Part shown: in pieces, positions 26,407 to 33,541 of the stretch
How the letters are laid out: each line of letters starts with the position of its first letter
Position numbering within the stretch: the first letter of the stretch is position 1
Assembly: GCA_036383515.1 (NCBI GenBank)
Contig: DASVOE010000077.1
Location: 1 to 64,000, forward strand
Reading direction: 5' to 3'
DNA from: CADEDV01 sp036383515
GTDB taxonomy: Bacteria > Bacteroidota > Bacteroidia > Chitinophagales > Chitinophagaceae
Length of the DNA stretch: 64,000 bases
The notes under the pieces: generated by a model
Databases searched by the model: none
What the model saw: only the letters and a program-made list of their open reading frames with translations
Told to the model about the DNA's origin: nothing
Program-made: the position numbers and the translations under genes

Positions 26407-26431
26407 GAGTTTATAAGTTCACAAGTTGGGT

Positions 26432-27079
26432 TTAAATTCTTTTCAACAGTTCAAGCAACGCCTTGTTCAGGTTGGTTATTGACTCTTTCATCTTCCAGTT
26501 TTTTTTATTTCTCTCACCCACATAGTTGCTGATGGCTCTTATTTGCAGAAAAGGTATTTTTTCTGAAAGACAGGAATAATGCAAAGCGGCTCCTTCCATC
26601 GACTCAATGACCGGATCAAATAAGTCTTTATAAGCGGTTATTCTTTTTTTATTAGTCGTGATCTCGTTTGCCGAAATCCCTTTTACTTTTCTCCCTTCCA
26701 ATTTTTTTATCCATTCGCTTTTATTCACTAACCATTGCTGACTAAACGGAAACTGGTTTGGTTTTATCAACCCCAGGTCAAAAAGTGTAGTGGGTTTTTT
26801 GTTTTCTATTACCAACAGATCGGCCACAATATCCTGTTTTACCAAGACCACTTCACCTAATTCTGTTTGACGATCGAAACAGCCAGCTATACCGGCCTGT
26901 ATTACCAGGTCGGGTCGTTTGACATGCAATTGTTTGGTCAATGAATAAGTTGCGGCCGTTAATCCTATCCCCGTGATCAATACATCAATAGAATGGATAA
27001 AATCGTTAGCATCTTTCCGGTACTGCTCAATGAAGGGTTTAATCTCTGTTGTTGTGGCCGACGCCAGCAGGATATTCAT
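26432..27079 (-). CDS. mqnB: Futalosine hydrolase
   Basis: MqnB removes hypoxanthine from futalosine to give dehypoxanthinylfutalosine. The 215-residue protein belongs to the nucleoside phosphorylase/MTAN fold: TGIGLTAATYSL, IQAGIAGCFD near the N-terminus, SMEGAALHYSC with the ribose-binding Glu, and AISNYVGERN near the end. It sits 25 nt upstream of mqnD on the same strand. A TATTTTTG promoter element ends 5 nt before its ATG. With mqnD next door the identity is secure. Confidence 0.93.
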   Translation of the reverse strand: MNILLASATTTEIKPFIEQYRKDANDFIHSIDVLITGIGLTAATYSLTKQLHVKRPDLVIQAGIAGCFDRQTELGEVVLVKQDIVADLLVIENKKPTTLFDLGLIKPNQFPFSQQWLVNKSEWIKKLEGRKVKGISANEITTNKKRITAYKDLFDPVIESMEGAALHYSCLSEKIPFLQIRAISNYVGERNKKNWKMKESITNLNKALLELLKRI

Positions 27080-27084
27080 GGCTG

Positions 27085-27092
27085 CAAAAATA
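27085..27092 (-). promoter_or_regulatory. -7 element of the mqnB-mqnD operon, adjacent to the ATG
   Basis: TATTTTTG (minus strand) matches TAnnTTTG; an ATTG lies 21 bp further upstream in the -33 position. Five nucleotides separate it from the mqnB ATG, so a leaderless or near-leaderless mRNA is predicted. Confidence 0.6.
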
Positions 27093-27194
27093 ATGGCTGT
27101 TTACGGGTTAATCCAATTATCTTCTGCAGGATTGCCCGGTTATATATAATGCAAACTATTATCCTTTCGGGTTTTACCACCCACCAATTTCTCT

Positions 27195-27202
27195 TACCTT
27201 TG
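27195..27202 (+). promoter_or_regulatory. -7 element of the pterin operon
   Basis: TACCTTTG matches TAnnTTTG, with only a T-rich stretch in the -33 position. It lies 53 nt upstream of the first pyruvoyl-tetrahydropterin synthase gene, and a terminator after folE closes the unit. Confidence 0.55.
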
Positions 27203-27255
27203 CGCCTCACCAAATTCCTCCGCCCAATGCTGTGAGGAATACTAATAAGTGAAGC

Positions 27256-27666
27256 ATGGTTTACTTAACAAGATCTGAACACTTCAACGCCGCTCATAAA
27301 TTATACAACCCGGCCTGGAGCTACGAAAAGAATGAGGAAGTTTTTGGGAAATGTGCCAACGAGAACTGGCATGGTCACAACTACGAATTATTTGTAACTG
27401 TAAAAGGCAATCCCGACCCGGATACAGGTTTTGTATTTGATGTAAAGCGGCTCAGCAACATCATCAAAGAACAAGTCATTGAAAAAATAGATCACCGCAA
27501 TCTGAATGTGGATGTGGAATTTATGCAGGGAAAAATGTGCAGTACCGAGAACCTGGTCATTGCTATCTGGGGTGAGTTGCAACCACATTTACCGGCAGGG
27601 GTACAATTATATGCGCTAAAGTTGTATGAAACACCCCGCATTTATGTAGAATATTTTGGTGAATAA
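27256..27666 (+). CDS. 6-pyruvoyl-tetrahydropterin synthase family protein, copy 1
   Basis: A 136-residue zinc enzyme that converts dihydroneopterin triphosphate to 6-pyruvoyl-tetrahydropterin or, in QueD relatives, to carboxy-tetrahydropterin. Zinc-binding His residues are in EHFNAAH and WHGHNY; catalytic residues are Cys in FGKCANEN, the Asp-His pair in KIDHRNLNVD, and Glu in LYETP. The Cys-x5-HGH spacing and the FGKC...HGHNY context are those of animal PTPS rather than E. coli QueD (shorter Cys-to-HGH spacing). It is followed by a paralogue and GTP cyclohydrolase I. Confidence 0.88.
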   Translation: MVYLTRSEHFNAAHKLYNPAWSYEKNEEVFGKCANENWHGHNYELFVTVKGNPDPDTGFVFDVKRLSNIIKEQVIEKIDHRNLNVDVEFMQGKMCSTENLVIAIWGELQPHLPAGVQLYALKLYETPRIYVEYFGE

Positions 27667-27778
27667 TCCCGGCAAGGCAAACCTTTTCTTTTTTACCCTG
27701 TTATTCTGAAAATTGCCTGATCTGTATTGCTTACAATATCCTGAAATCTATCAGCTGATAATTTCGTAATTTGAATGT

Positions 27779-28195
27779 ATGAGCAAAAAAGTAGCTGTTT
27801 ACAGAAAGGAGCATTTTAATGCAGCCCACCGGTTATTCAACCCGGAATGGGATGATATAAAAAATGAAGAAGTGTTTGGTAAATGCGCTTTGCCCCATTA
27901 CCACGGTCATAATTATGAACTTGAAGTGAAAGTAGTGGGCCGGCCTGATAAGAAAACGGGGTATGTGATGGATCTGAAAATACTCAGCGATCTTATTAAA
28001 CAGGAAATTCATTCGAGGTTTGATCACAAGAATCTTAACCTTGACACCAAAGAATTCAAAGAAGTGAATCCAACAGCGGAAAATATTGTAGTGGTGATTT
28101 ATAAATTATTACGTCCGCATATTGATAAAAAAATGGACCTGCAGGTAAGGTTGTATGAAACACCAAGGAACTTTGTAGAATATCCCGTGCAATAA
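27779..28195 (+). CDS. 6-pyruvoyl-tetrahydropterin synthase family protein, copy 2
   Basis: A 138-residue paralogue of the preceding gene. All active-site positions are kept: zinc His in EHFNAAH and YHGHNY, Cys in FGKCALPH, Asp-His in RFDHKNLNLD, and Glu in LYETP. The segment before the last strand reads NPTAENI, against CSTENL in copy 1, so the two differ in the pterin-binding loop. Keeping both intact suggests different products, perhaps one for 7-deazaguanine (QueE is encoded at 58.4 kb) and one for a biopterin-like cofactor; this is inference. Confidence 0.88.
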   Translation: MSKKVAVYRKEHFNAAHRLFNPEWDDIKNEEVFGKCALPHYHGHNYELEVKVVGRPDKKTGYVMDLKILSDLIKQEIHSRFDHKNLNLDTKEFKEVNPTAENIVVVIYKLLRPHIDKKMDLQVRLYETPRNFVEYPVQ

Positions 28196-28221
28196 CAGTT
28201 ACTAAAACCAGCAATAAAAAT

Positions 28222-28818
28222 ATGGCCTATAAACGAGTAGAACATTACGATGAAAAGACAACAGCGGATCTGATTAAAAATTATAAAGAAGCCATTGGTT
28301 TATTAGGCGAAGACCCGGAAAGAGAAGGCTTGCATAAAACGCCGGAACGGGTAGCCAAAGCCATGCAATATCTTACGCAGGGATACCAACTGGATGCACA
28401 TGCTATTCTTGACTCTGCAAAATTTCATGAACCCATAAGTGAAATGATCGTGGTAAAAGATATTGAAGTATATAGTATGTGCGAACATCACATGTTACCC
28501 TTTTTTGGTAAAGCGCATGTGGCCTATATTCCCAATGGATGGATCACCGGGTTGAGCAAGATAGCGAGAGTGGTTGATGTGTATGCCCGCCGTATGCAGG
28601 TGCAGGAACGATTGACCATCGAGATCATGAATGCCATAAAAGATACATTGAATCCATTGGGAGTAGCCGTGGTGATAGAAGCGCAGCATTTATGCATGAT
28701 GATGAGGGGAGTGCAAAAACAGAATTCAGTAACTACCACTTCGGCTTTTGATGGTGAATTCCAGAAAAACCCCACCCGCAGTGAGTTTTTAAAACTGATT
28801 ACGGCTCGTCTTAGTTGA
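28222..28818 (+). CDS. folE: GTP cyclohydrolase I
   Basis: FolE turns GTP into dihydroneopterin triphosphate, the common precursor of folate, biopterin and 7-deazaguanines. The 198-residue protein has the zinc site Cys and His in YSMCEHHMLPFFG, the downstream Cys in QHLCMMMRG, and TPERVAKAM near the N-terminus. It directly follows the two PTPS-type genes that would use its product, 26 nt after the second. A hairpin terminator comes right after its stop, closing the three-gene pterin unit. Confidence 0.96.
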   Translation: MAYKRVEHYDEKTTADLIKNYKEAIGLLGEDPEREGLHKTPERVAKAMQYLTQGYQLDAHAILDSAKFHEPISEMIVVKDIEVYSMCEHHMLPFFGKAHVAYIPNGWITGLSKIARVVDVYARRMQVQERLTIEIMNAIKDTLNPLGVAVVIEAQHLCMMMRGVQKQNSVTTTSAFDGEFQKNPTRSEFLKLITARLS

Positions 28819-28840
28819 TTGTCAACTATATTCTTAATAA

Positions 28841-28887
28841 ATGCCACAAAGATTTTTCTAATTAAAACCTTTATGGCATTTTTGTTT
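28841..28887 (+). terminator. Rho-independent terminator of the pterin operon
   Basis: ATGCCACAAAG pairs with CTTTATGGCAT across a 17-nt loop, followed by TTTTTGTTT. It lies between folE and fabD. Confidence 0.82.
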
Positions 28888-28915
28888 GGATTAACCATCA
28901 CTCTTTATTATTAAT

Positions 28916-29806
28916 ATGAAGCATGCATTTGTATTTCCCGGGCAGGGTTCGCAATTTCCGGGAATGGGAAAAGAGCACTATCAGAATAGCGCCTTCGCCA
29001 AAAGACTTTTTGAGCAGGCAAATGAAGTGCTGGGCTTTCGCATGTCGGATATTATGTTCAATGGTAGTGAAGAAGATCTCAGGCAAACCAATGTTACACA
29101 ACCCGCCGTTTTTTTACATTCTGTTATCGCTTACCGGAGCATAGAACAAACATCACCTGATATGGTGGCGGGTCATTCGCTTGGTGAATTTTCTGCATTG
29201 GTGGCAAATGGCACGTTGAGTTTTGATGATGCCATGCGATTAGTAGCCATACGGGCAAGAGCTATGCAGAAAGCCTGCGAAATGAAACCTTCTACCATGG
29301 CAGCTGTGTTAGGATTAGCAGATGAAAAAGTAGAAGCGATCTGCAAAGAAGTGCAGCAGGAAACAGGCGAGGTGGTTGTTCCTGCCAATTATAACTGTCC
29401 GGGCCAGTTAGTAATAAGCGGCTCACTTAAAGGAATTGATATTGCCTGTGAAAAAATGAAAGCAGCAGGTGCCAAAAGAGCATTGGTATTGCCCGTAGGA
29501 GGCGCCTTTCATTCACCGTTGATGGCTCCTGCAAAAGATGAACTGCAGGCTGCGATTGAATCCACAAAATTCCATAGTCCTACCTGTGCTGTTTACCAGA
29601 ACGTGGTAGCAAAAGGTGTAATGGATAGTGAAGAGATAAAACAAAACCTGATCGATCAGTTGACAGGCCCGGTACGCTGGACACAAAGTGTGCAGGCAAT
29701 GATAGCTGATGGCGCTTACAAATTTACTGAAGCTGGTCCCGGAAAAGTGTTGCAGGGACTGATATTGAAGATCAATAAAGAAATGCAGGTGGATGGAGTA
29801 AGTTAA
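28916..29806 (+). CDS. fabD: Malonyl-CoA:ACP transacylase
   Basis: FabD loads malonate onto acyl carrier protein for fatty acid synthesis. The 296-residue protein begins FVFPGQGSQFPGMG, has the nucleophilic Ser in VAGHSLGEFSALV (about residue 88), the malonate-binding Arg in AIRARAMQ, and the catalytic His in GGAFHSPLM. Length and motifs are standard. The unit lies just behind the pterin terminator, so it has its own promoter, though no clean TAnnTTTG element is visible. fabH is encoded separately at 35-36 kb. Confidence 0.95.
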   Translation: MKHAFVFPGQGSQFPGMGKEHYQNSAFAKRLFEQANEVLGFRMSDIMFNGSEEDLRQTNVTQPAVFLHSVIAYRSIEQTSPDMVAGHSLGEFSALVANGTLSFDDAMRLVAIRARAMQKACEMKPSTMAAVLGLADEKVEAICKEVQQETGEVVVPANYNCPGQLVISGSLKGIDIACEKMKAAGAKRALVLPVGGAFHSPLMAPAKDELQAAIESTKFHSPTCAVYQNVVAKGVMDSEEIKQNLIDQLTGPVRWTQSVQAMIADGAYKFTEAGPGKVLQGLILKINKEMQVDGVS

Positions 29807-29876
29807 GTAGAGTTACAGGTTGAGGATTATGAGTTATGGGAATTTTCTTCCGGCAACAATGATTATCATTCATTAC

Positions 29877-30326
29877 CTAAACATAGATCGAACAGTTCAG
29901 CCACCCGCCATCAAAATCTGCTTTGTATTTTTTATAAAAATTAATAGCCGGCTCATTCCAGTCCAGTACCTGCCAGATGATGCGTTTTAATTTCTTTTCT
30001 TTGGCTTCTTCGATCAATTGTTCAAATAAAAACTTTCCGATTTTTTTACCCCTCATTGATTCGGTTACAATAATATCTTCTAAATACATGGCTTGTCCCT
30101 TCCATGTTGAGTAGCGGATATAATACAAAGCGAATCCCTGTATCACTCCTTCCATTTCGGCAACAAAAGCCCACCACACAGGTTTTTCGCCAAACCCGCT
30201 TTCTGCAAAATGTTCCATCGTTACCGTTACATCATTGGGTGCTTTTTCATAGATTGCCAGCTCCGTGATGAGTTCCATCAATCGTGGGCAATCTTCTTTT
30301 ACTGCTCTTCGGATTGTAATGTCCAT
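29877..30326 (-). CDS. GNAT N-acetyltransferase, spermidine/thialysine acetyltransferase-like
   Basis: A 149-residue GNAT enzyme. YIRYSTWKGQAMYLEDIIV followed by RGKKIGKFLFEQL (acetyl-CoA pyrophosphate loop) and WQVLDWNEPAINFYKKY matches the SSAT-like group, which acetylates polyamines or thialysine. The substrate remains unproven. It is encoded 7 nt after the Cys/Met-type PLP enzyme on the same strand, which suggests cotranscription and perhaps action on a sulfur-containing or amine product of that enzyme. Confidence 0.85.
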   Translation of the reverse strand: MDITIRRAVKEDCPRLMELITELAIYEKAPNDVTVTMEHFAESGFGEKPVWWAFVAEMEGVIQGFALYYIRYSTWKGQAMYLEDIIVTESMRGKKIGKFLFEQLIEEAKEKKLKRIIWQVLDWNEPAINFYKKYKADFDGGWLNCSIYV

Positions 30327-30333
30327 AAATAAT

Positions 30334-31554
30334 TTATGCTAATGCTTGTTGAAGATCATTAATAATATCGGCCAGGTTTTCAATGCCCACATTCATTCGT
30401 ATCAACCCATCGGTGATGCCATATTTTTCTTTTTCTTCCCTGGGCACACTGTAATGGGTCATGGAAGCTGGATGAGAAAGCAACGTATCGCAGGTGCCGA
30501 GTGAAACGGTTCGCACACACATCTTCAGCCTGTTCATAAAATCAATACCGCCCTGTAAACCTTTTTTCAATTCAAAACTCAGCATCGCACCCGGATGCCG
30601 CATTTGTTTCATTGCTGTATAATGATCGGGATGGTCAGCCAGGCCGGTATAATTTACTTTTGCTACGGCAGGATGTGATTCGATGAAATGTGCCACTTCC
30701 ATGGCGTTGTGGCAATGACGTTCCATCCGCAGCTCCAGTGTTTTCATGCCATTGATCAGCAGGAATGCATCAAAGGGATTGGCATTTCCGCCCAACGTTT
30801 TAGCCATCGTGTAAACTTTCGTCCGCATGAATTCAATATCTTTTCCCAACAAAATTCCTCCGATGGCGGTGCCATGTCCATTCAAAAATTTGGTAGTGGA
30901 GTGAACAACGAAATCCACATCATATTTGAAAGGTTGTTGCAGGTATGGTGTGGCAAACGTATTATCACAGGCAACGATGATGTTATTTTGATGAGCCAGT
31001 TTACTTAGTTCTTCAATAGCTACACATTGAATAGTAGGATTAGCTGGTGTTTCAATATAAAGCATTTTTATAGCCGGATCTTTCTTAATCGCTTCTTCGG
31101 CTTTGCTCATGTCACGCAGGTCTGTAATGATAGCGGTTATGCCCAACGTAGGCAACACTTTGCTCATGATCTCTTCGGTGCCGCCATAAAGTGAATAATG
31201 ACTTAATATTTTATCACCGGGTTTTAATGTTGATAATAGCAGGGTAGTAATAGCTGCCATACCGGAAGCATGAAGTATCCCTTTCAATTCCAGTGGAGAA
31301 CCATTTGCGGTGATACCAAAAGCTTCTAAAGCGGCGATCTTGTTTTCTGCTTCCGAAAAAGTTGGGTTTCCCCAGCGGGAATAGATATAGCCTTCTTCTT
31401 TGCCACTAAAGCGGCGCATTCCCTGTTCTGCTTCATCAAATACAAATGTGCTGCTGGCATAAATGGGAACCAGGTGAGCATACATCGGGTCTTGTGTATG
31501 TCCGCCGTGAACAGCAACCGAACCCCAGCCTGAAAGTGGAAAACTTTTATCCAT
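30334..31554 (-). CDS. Cys/Met-metabolism PLP enzyme (cystathionine gamma-synthase / methionine gamma-lyase family)
   Basis: A 406-residue PLP enzyme of the trans-sulfuration family. IYSRWGNPTFSEAENKIAALE, SGMAAITTLLLS, the Schiff-base Lys in HSTTKFLNGHGTAIGG, and the C-terminal SLGTCDTLLSHPASMTH are diagnostic. Several activities share these motifs (cystathionine gamma-synthase, gamma-lyase, methionine gamma-lyase, O-acetylhomoserine sulfhydrylase); the FLNGHG context leans towards a lyase, but not decisively. The acetyltransferase gene follows 7 nt downstream. Confidence 0.85.
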   Translation of the reverse strand: MDKSFPLSGWGSVAVHGGHTQDPMYAHLVPIYASSTFVFDEAEQGMRRFSGKEEGYIYSRWGNPTFSEAENKIAALEAFGITANGSPLELKGILHASGMAAITTLLLSTLKPGDKILSHYSLYGGTEEIMSKVLPTLGITAIITDLRDMSKAEEAIKKDPAIKMLYIETPANPTIQCVAIEELSKLAHQNNIIVACDNTFATPYLQQPFKYDVDFVVHSTTKFLNGHGTAIGGILLGKDIEFMRTKVYTMAKTLGGNANPFDAFLLINGMKTLELRMERHCHNAMEVAHFIESHPAVAKVNYTGLADHPDHYTAMKQMRHPGAMLSFELKKGLQGGIDFMNRLKMCVRTVSLGTCDTLLSHPASMTHYSVPREEKEKYGITDGLIRMNVGIENLADIINDLQQALA

Positions 31555-31603
31555 TGTAAGAAGATGTAATAAGAAATTTGATTGTTTATTTTCCGGATCG
31601 CAG

Positions 31604-31611
31604 CAAAGCTA
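31604..31611 (-). promoter_or_regulatory. -7 element upstream of the Cys/Met PLP gene
   Basis: TAGCTTTG on the minus strand matches TAnnTTTG, 49 nt before the ATG. No clear -33 element was found, so this is a moderate call. Confidence 0.42.
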
Positions 31612-31684
31612 AATGAAATGAACGGTAAAATTTTTTCACAATACATTTAATGTAGCGATACATTTACAAAAATCACCACCTCAC

Positions 31685-32176
31685 ATGAAGGAATTGCTGA
31701 AACAACTGGCTGTTTATAACGTATGGGCACATCAAAAGATCATGGAAACTATTTTATTATTGCCCGAAGAAAAACAACTGGCAGAAATGCCCAGCAGTTT
31801 TACCAGCCTTCAAAAAACGATATTGCACATGTGGGATGCAGAAAGCATCTGGTGGCAGCGTATGAAATTGCATGAACGGTTTATAAGACCCAGCGATAAT
31901 TTTAAAGGCACAACAAGAGATGTGGTAAATGGATTGATGAGCCAGTCAAAACTGTGGGAGGGATGGGTAAGCAATGTTTCTGAATCTATGCTGGAGCATG
32001 TTTTCGAGTTCAGAAATCAAAAAAAGGAACAAATAAAAATGCCGATCTGGCAAATGCTCACGCATGTTTTCAATCATGGCACTTATCACCGGGGACAACT
32101 GGTGAATATGCTGCGCCAGGCGGGAGTGGATAAAATACCACAGACGGATTTTTCCGCATGGGTGAGAAAAAAATAA
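31685..32176 (+). CDS. DinB family protein
   Basis: A 163-residue four-helix-bundle protein of the DinB/YfiT superfamily, often metal-dependent thiol transferases. The three metal-binding His are visible: the first in ILHMWDAES (about residue 48) and the other two in HVFNHGTYHRGQL (about 130-142). The physiological substrate of this group is rarely known. The gene is divergent from the Cys/Met PLP gene and convergent with the LuxR regulator that follows, 26 nt away. Confidence 0.88.
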   Translation: MKELLKQLAVYNVWAHQKIMETILLLPEEKQLAEMPSSFTSLQKTILHMWDAESIWWQRMKLHERFIRPSDNFKGTTRDVVNGLMSQSKLWEGWVSNVSESMLEHVFEFRNQKKEQIKMPIWQMLTHVFNHGTYHRGQLVNMLRQAGVDKIPQTDFSAWVRKK

Positions 32177-32202
32177 ATCAAAAACAAACCAGGTTAAGCG
32201 CT

Positions 32203-32970
32203 TTATATCCATCCATACCTGATGGCTTTGCCGATTAATTCACTGGTATTACTTAACTTCTTCTTGTGAAGCATATTTTTGCGATGCGTGTCTACTGTCT
32301 GCTTACTGATTTTTAATATACTGCTGATCTCTTTACTTGGTTTACCCTCGATTAAAAGTTTGAGTACTTGTTTCTCCCGACCGGTTAAATCTTCTTTACT
32401 CTCAATAAAAACATTATTCGAGGCAACATCCAGATAAGAGGGCTCTCCATCCATTCCGATAAAAGATAGAACTGGTTTCCCTTCCTGCTTGAGATAAGAT
32501 ATATCTGAATGAACACTCAGGGTTCTTAAAAATCTTCCCTGCTTATCATGTTCCAGCAATATACCCTGGTAAAGTATCCGGGCATACTCACCATTCTTTT
32601 TCATCATCCGGATATCGTATCTCACTTTATACTTCATCAATTTATCTAATGGTAATTGTGAAAAAAATTCCACTATACCACTTCCAATTGCTAAAAACCA
32701 GGAGCGGTCATCGGGATGGAGTTTGCCGTTCATAAACGGAATAGTGAACTCGGATAGCTCATATCCCATTACGTCTTTCATTTCTTTACTTACAAATTCA
32801 AAAGTTAAACTATGGTGGTCAATTATAAAATAATAGGAATCACCAATGAGAAAAAAATTCCATAGTTTTTTATAAAGATCCAGTTCAAAATTCAATAAGC
32901 TGGGAGCAGATTCATTGCCAAGCCATTTGAATATTTTATTGAACTCAAGATTGAAAGAATCTTCTTTCAT
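32203..32970 (-). CDS. PAS-LuxR transcriptional regulator
   Basis: A 255-residue regulator with a PAS-like sensory region (about 50-175: FFLIGDSYYFIIDHHSL, VMGYELSEFTIPFM, MKKNGEYARILYQG) and a C-terminal LuxR helix-turn-helix (about 192-255: LTGREKQVLKLLIEGKPSKEI, SKQTVDTHRKNM). It lacks a receiver domain, so it probably responds to a ligand or redox cue rather than to a kinase. It is alone on its strand with a 571-bp upstream region, which also serves the plus-strand haloperoxidase-like gene. Confidence 0.88.
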   Translation of the reverse strand: MKEDSFNLEFNKIFKWLGNESAPSLLNFELDLYKKLWNFFLIGDSYYFIIDHHSLTFEFVSKEMKDVMGYELSEFTIPFMNGKLHPDDRSWFLAIGSGIVEFFSQLPLDKLMKYKVRYDIRMMKKNGEYARILYQGILLEHDKQGRFLRTLSVHSDISYLKQEGKPVLSFIGMDGEPSYLDVASNNVFIESKEDLTGREKQVLKLLIEGKPSKEISSILKISKQTVDTHRKNMLHKKKLSNTSELIGKAIRYGWI

Positions 32971-33296
32971 AAGCTACTTTTTTACTGCCTGATAAGTTTA
33001 AAACCGAAGAGGATAAGGTTCAATCGGGTATATCTTTTATCTCTTATTCTATAAAATCGCTTACGTATGGTGCGGAGAGATTAGCAAATTACTAAAAGCG
33101 GGTATACCCACAAATAGGTATTTTTTACGACTGGGATCAAAGTTACATTTGTCGACAAATTTTTAAAATTAAATAAGTCAACGTTTATTGTCCGGTAAAT
33201 TACGATACGAACCGGATATTGATCTTATATCCCGGAAATATCTATTGATAACCTAATAGCAGATCATTACCCTTAAAATGAGAATCTCCTGGTTTT
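32971..33296. other. Intergenic region upstream of the PAS-LuxR gene
   Basis: AT-rich, with no convincing gene. GGTATACCCACAAATAGG at 33103-33120 is partly self-complementary (GGTATACC) and shares the TATTTGTGG core, on the opposite strand, with sequence near 21101-21113 upstream of a response regulator. It may hold regulator sites; I found no canonical promoter. Confidence 0.35.
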
Positions 33297-33403
33297 GTCC
33301 CTGGTTAGCATGAAAAGGTCACTCGCTGAAACTAGTCTATCTCGCAGGGACTATTAGTTGTTTTGAAAGCTGGCTTATTTTCTTTTAGCCAACTGCTTCA
33401 AAA
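33297..33403. other. Two consecutive hairpins, possible structured RNA or regulatory element
   Basis: The first has 6-bp closing arms GTCCCT (33297-33302) and AGGGAC (33346-33351). The second is longer: TTTTGAA, a bulged A, then GCTGGCT on the left (33361-33375), paired with AGCCA and GCTTCAAAA on the right (33387-33403), around an 11-nt loop. The second could also act as a terminator, since A and T runs flank it. A 26-codon frame follows at 33414-33494. Confidence 0.45.
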
Positions 33404-33541
33404 AATAAAGCCTATGAGATGGATGTTTAAATACCCTCAATGGATGGGCTTAGCTGCCTTACACCTGGGAGTAGTTTGGATCGGTCATTTATAATAGCCC
33501 ATTATGTTCACATATAATTTCTGAACCATCAAAATTAATTT

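Noticed and set aside
29807..29876. AATGAT-T-ATCATT palindrome between fabD and the acetyltransferase gene
   Set aside because: It is short, AT-rich and without supporting features, so it may be chance.
33414..33494. The 26-codon frame as a firm gene
   Set aside because: It is too short to support from sequence alone, so it is reported only within a finding.
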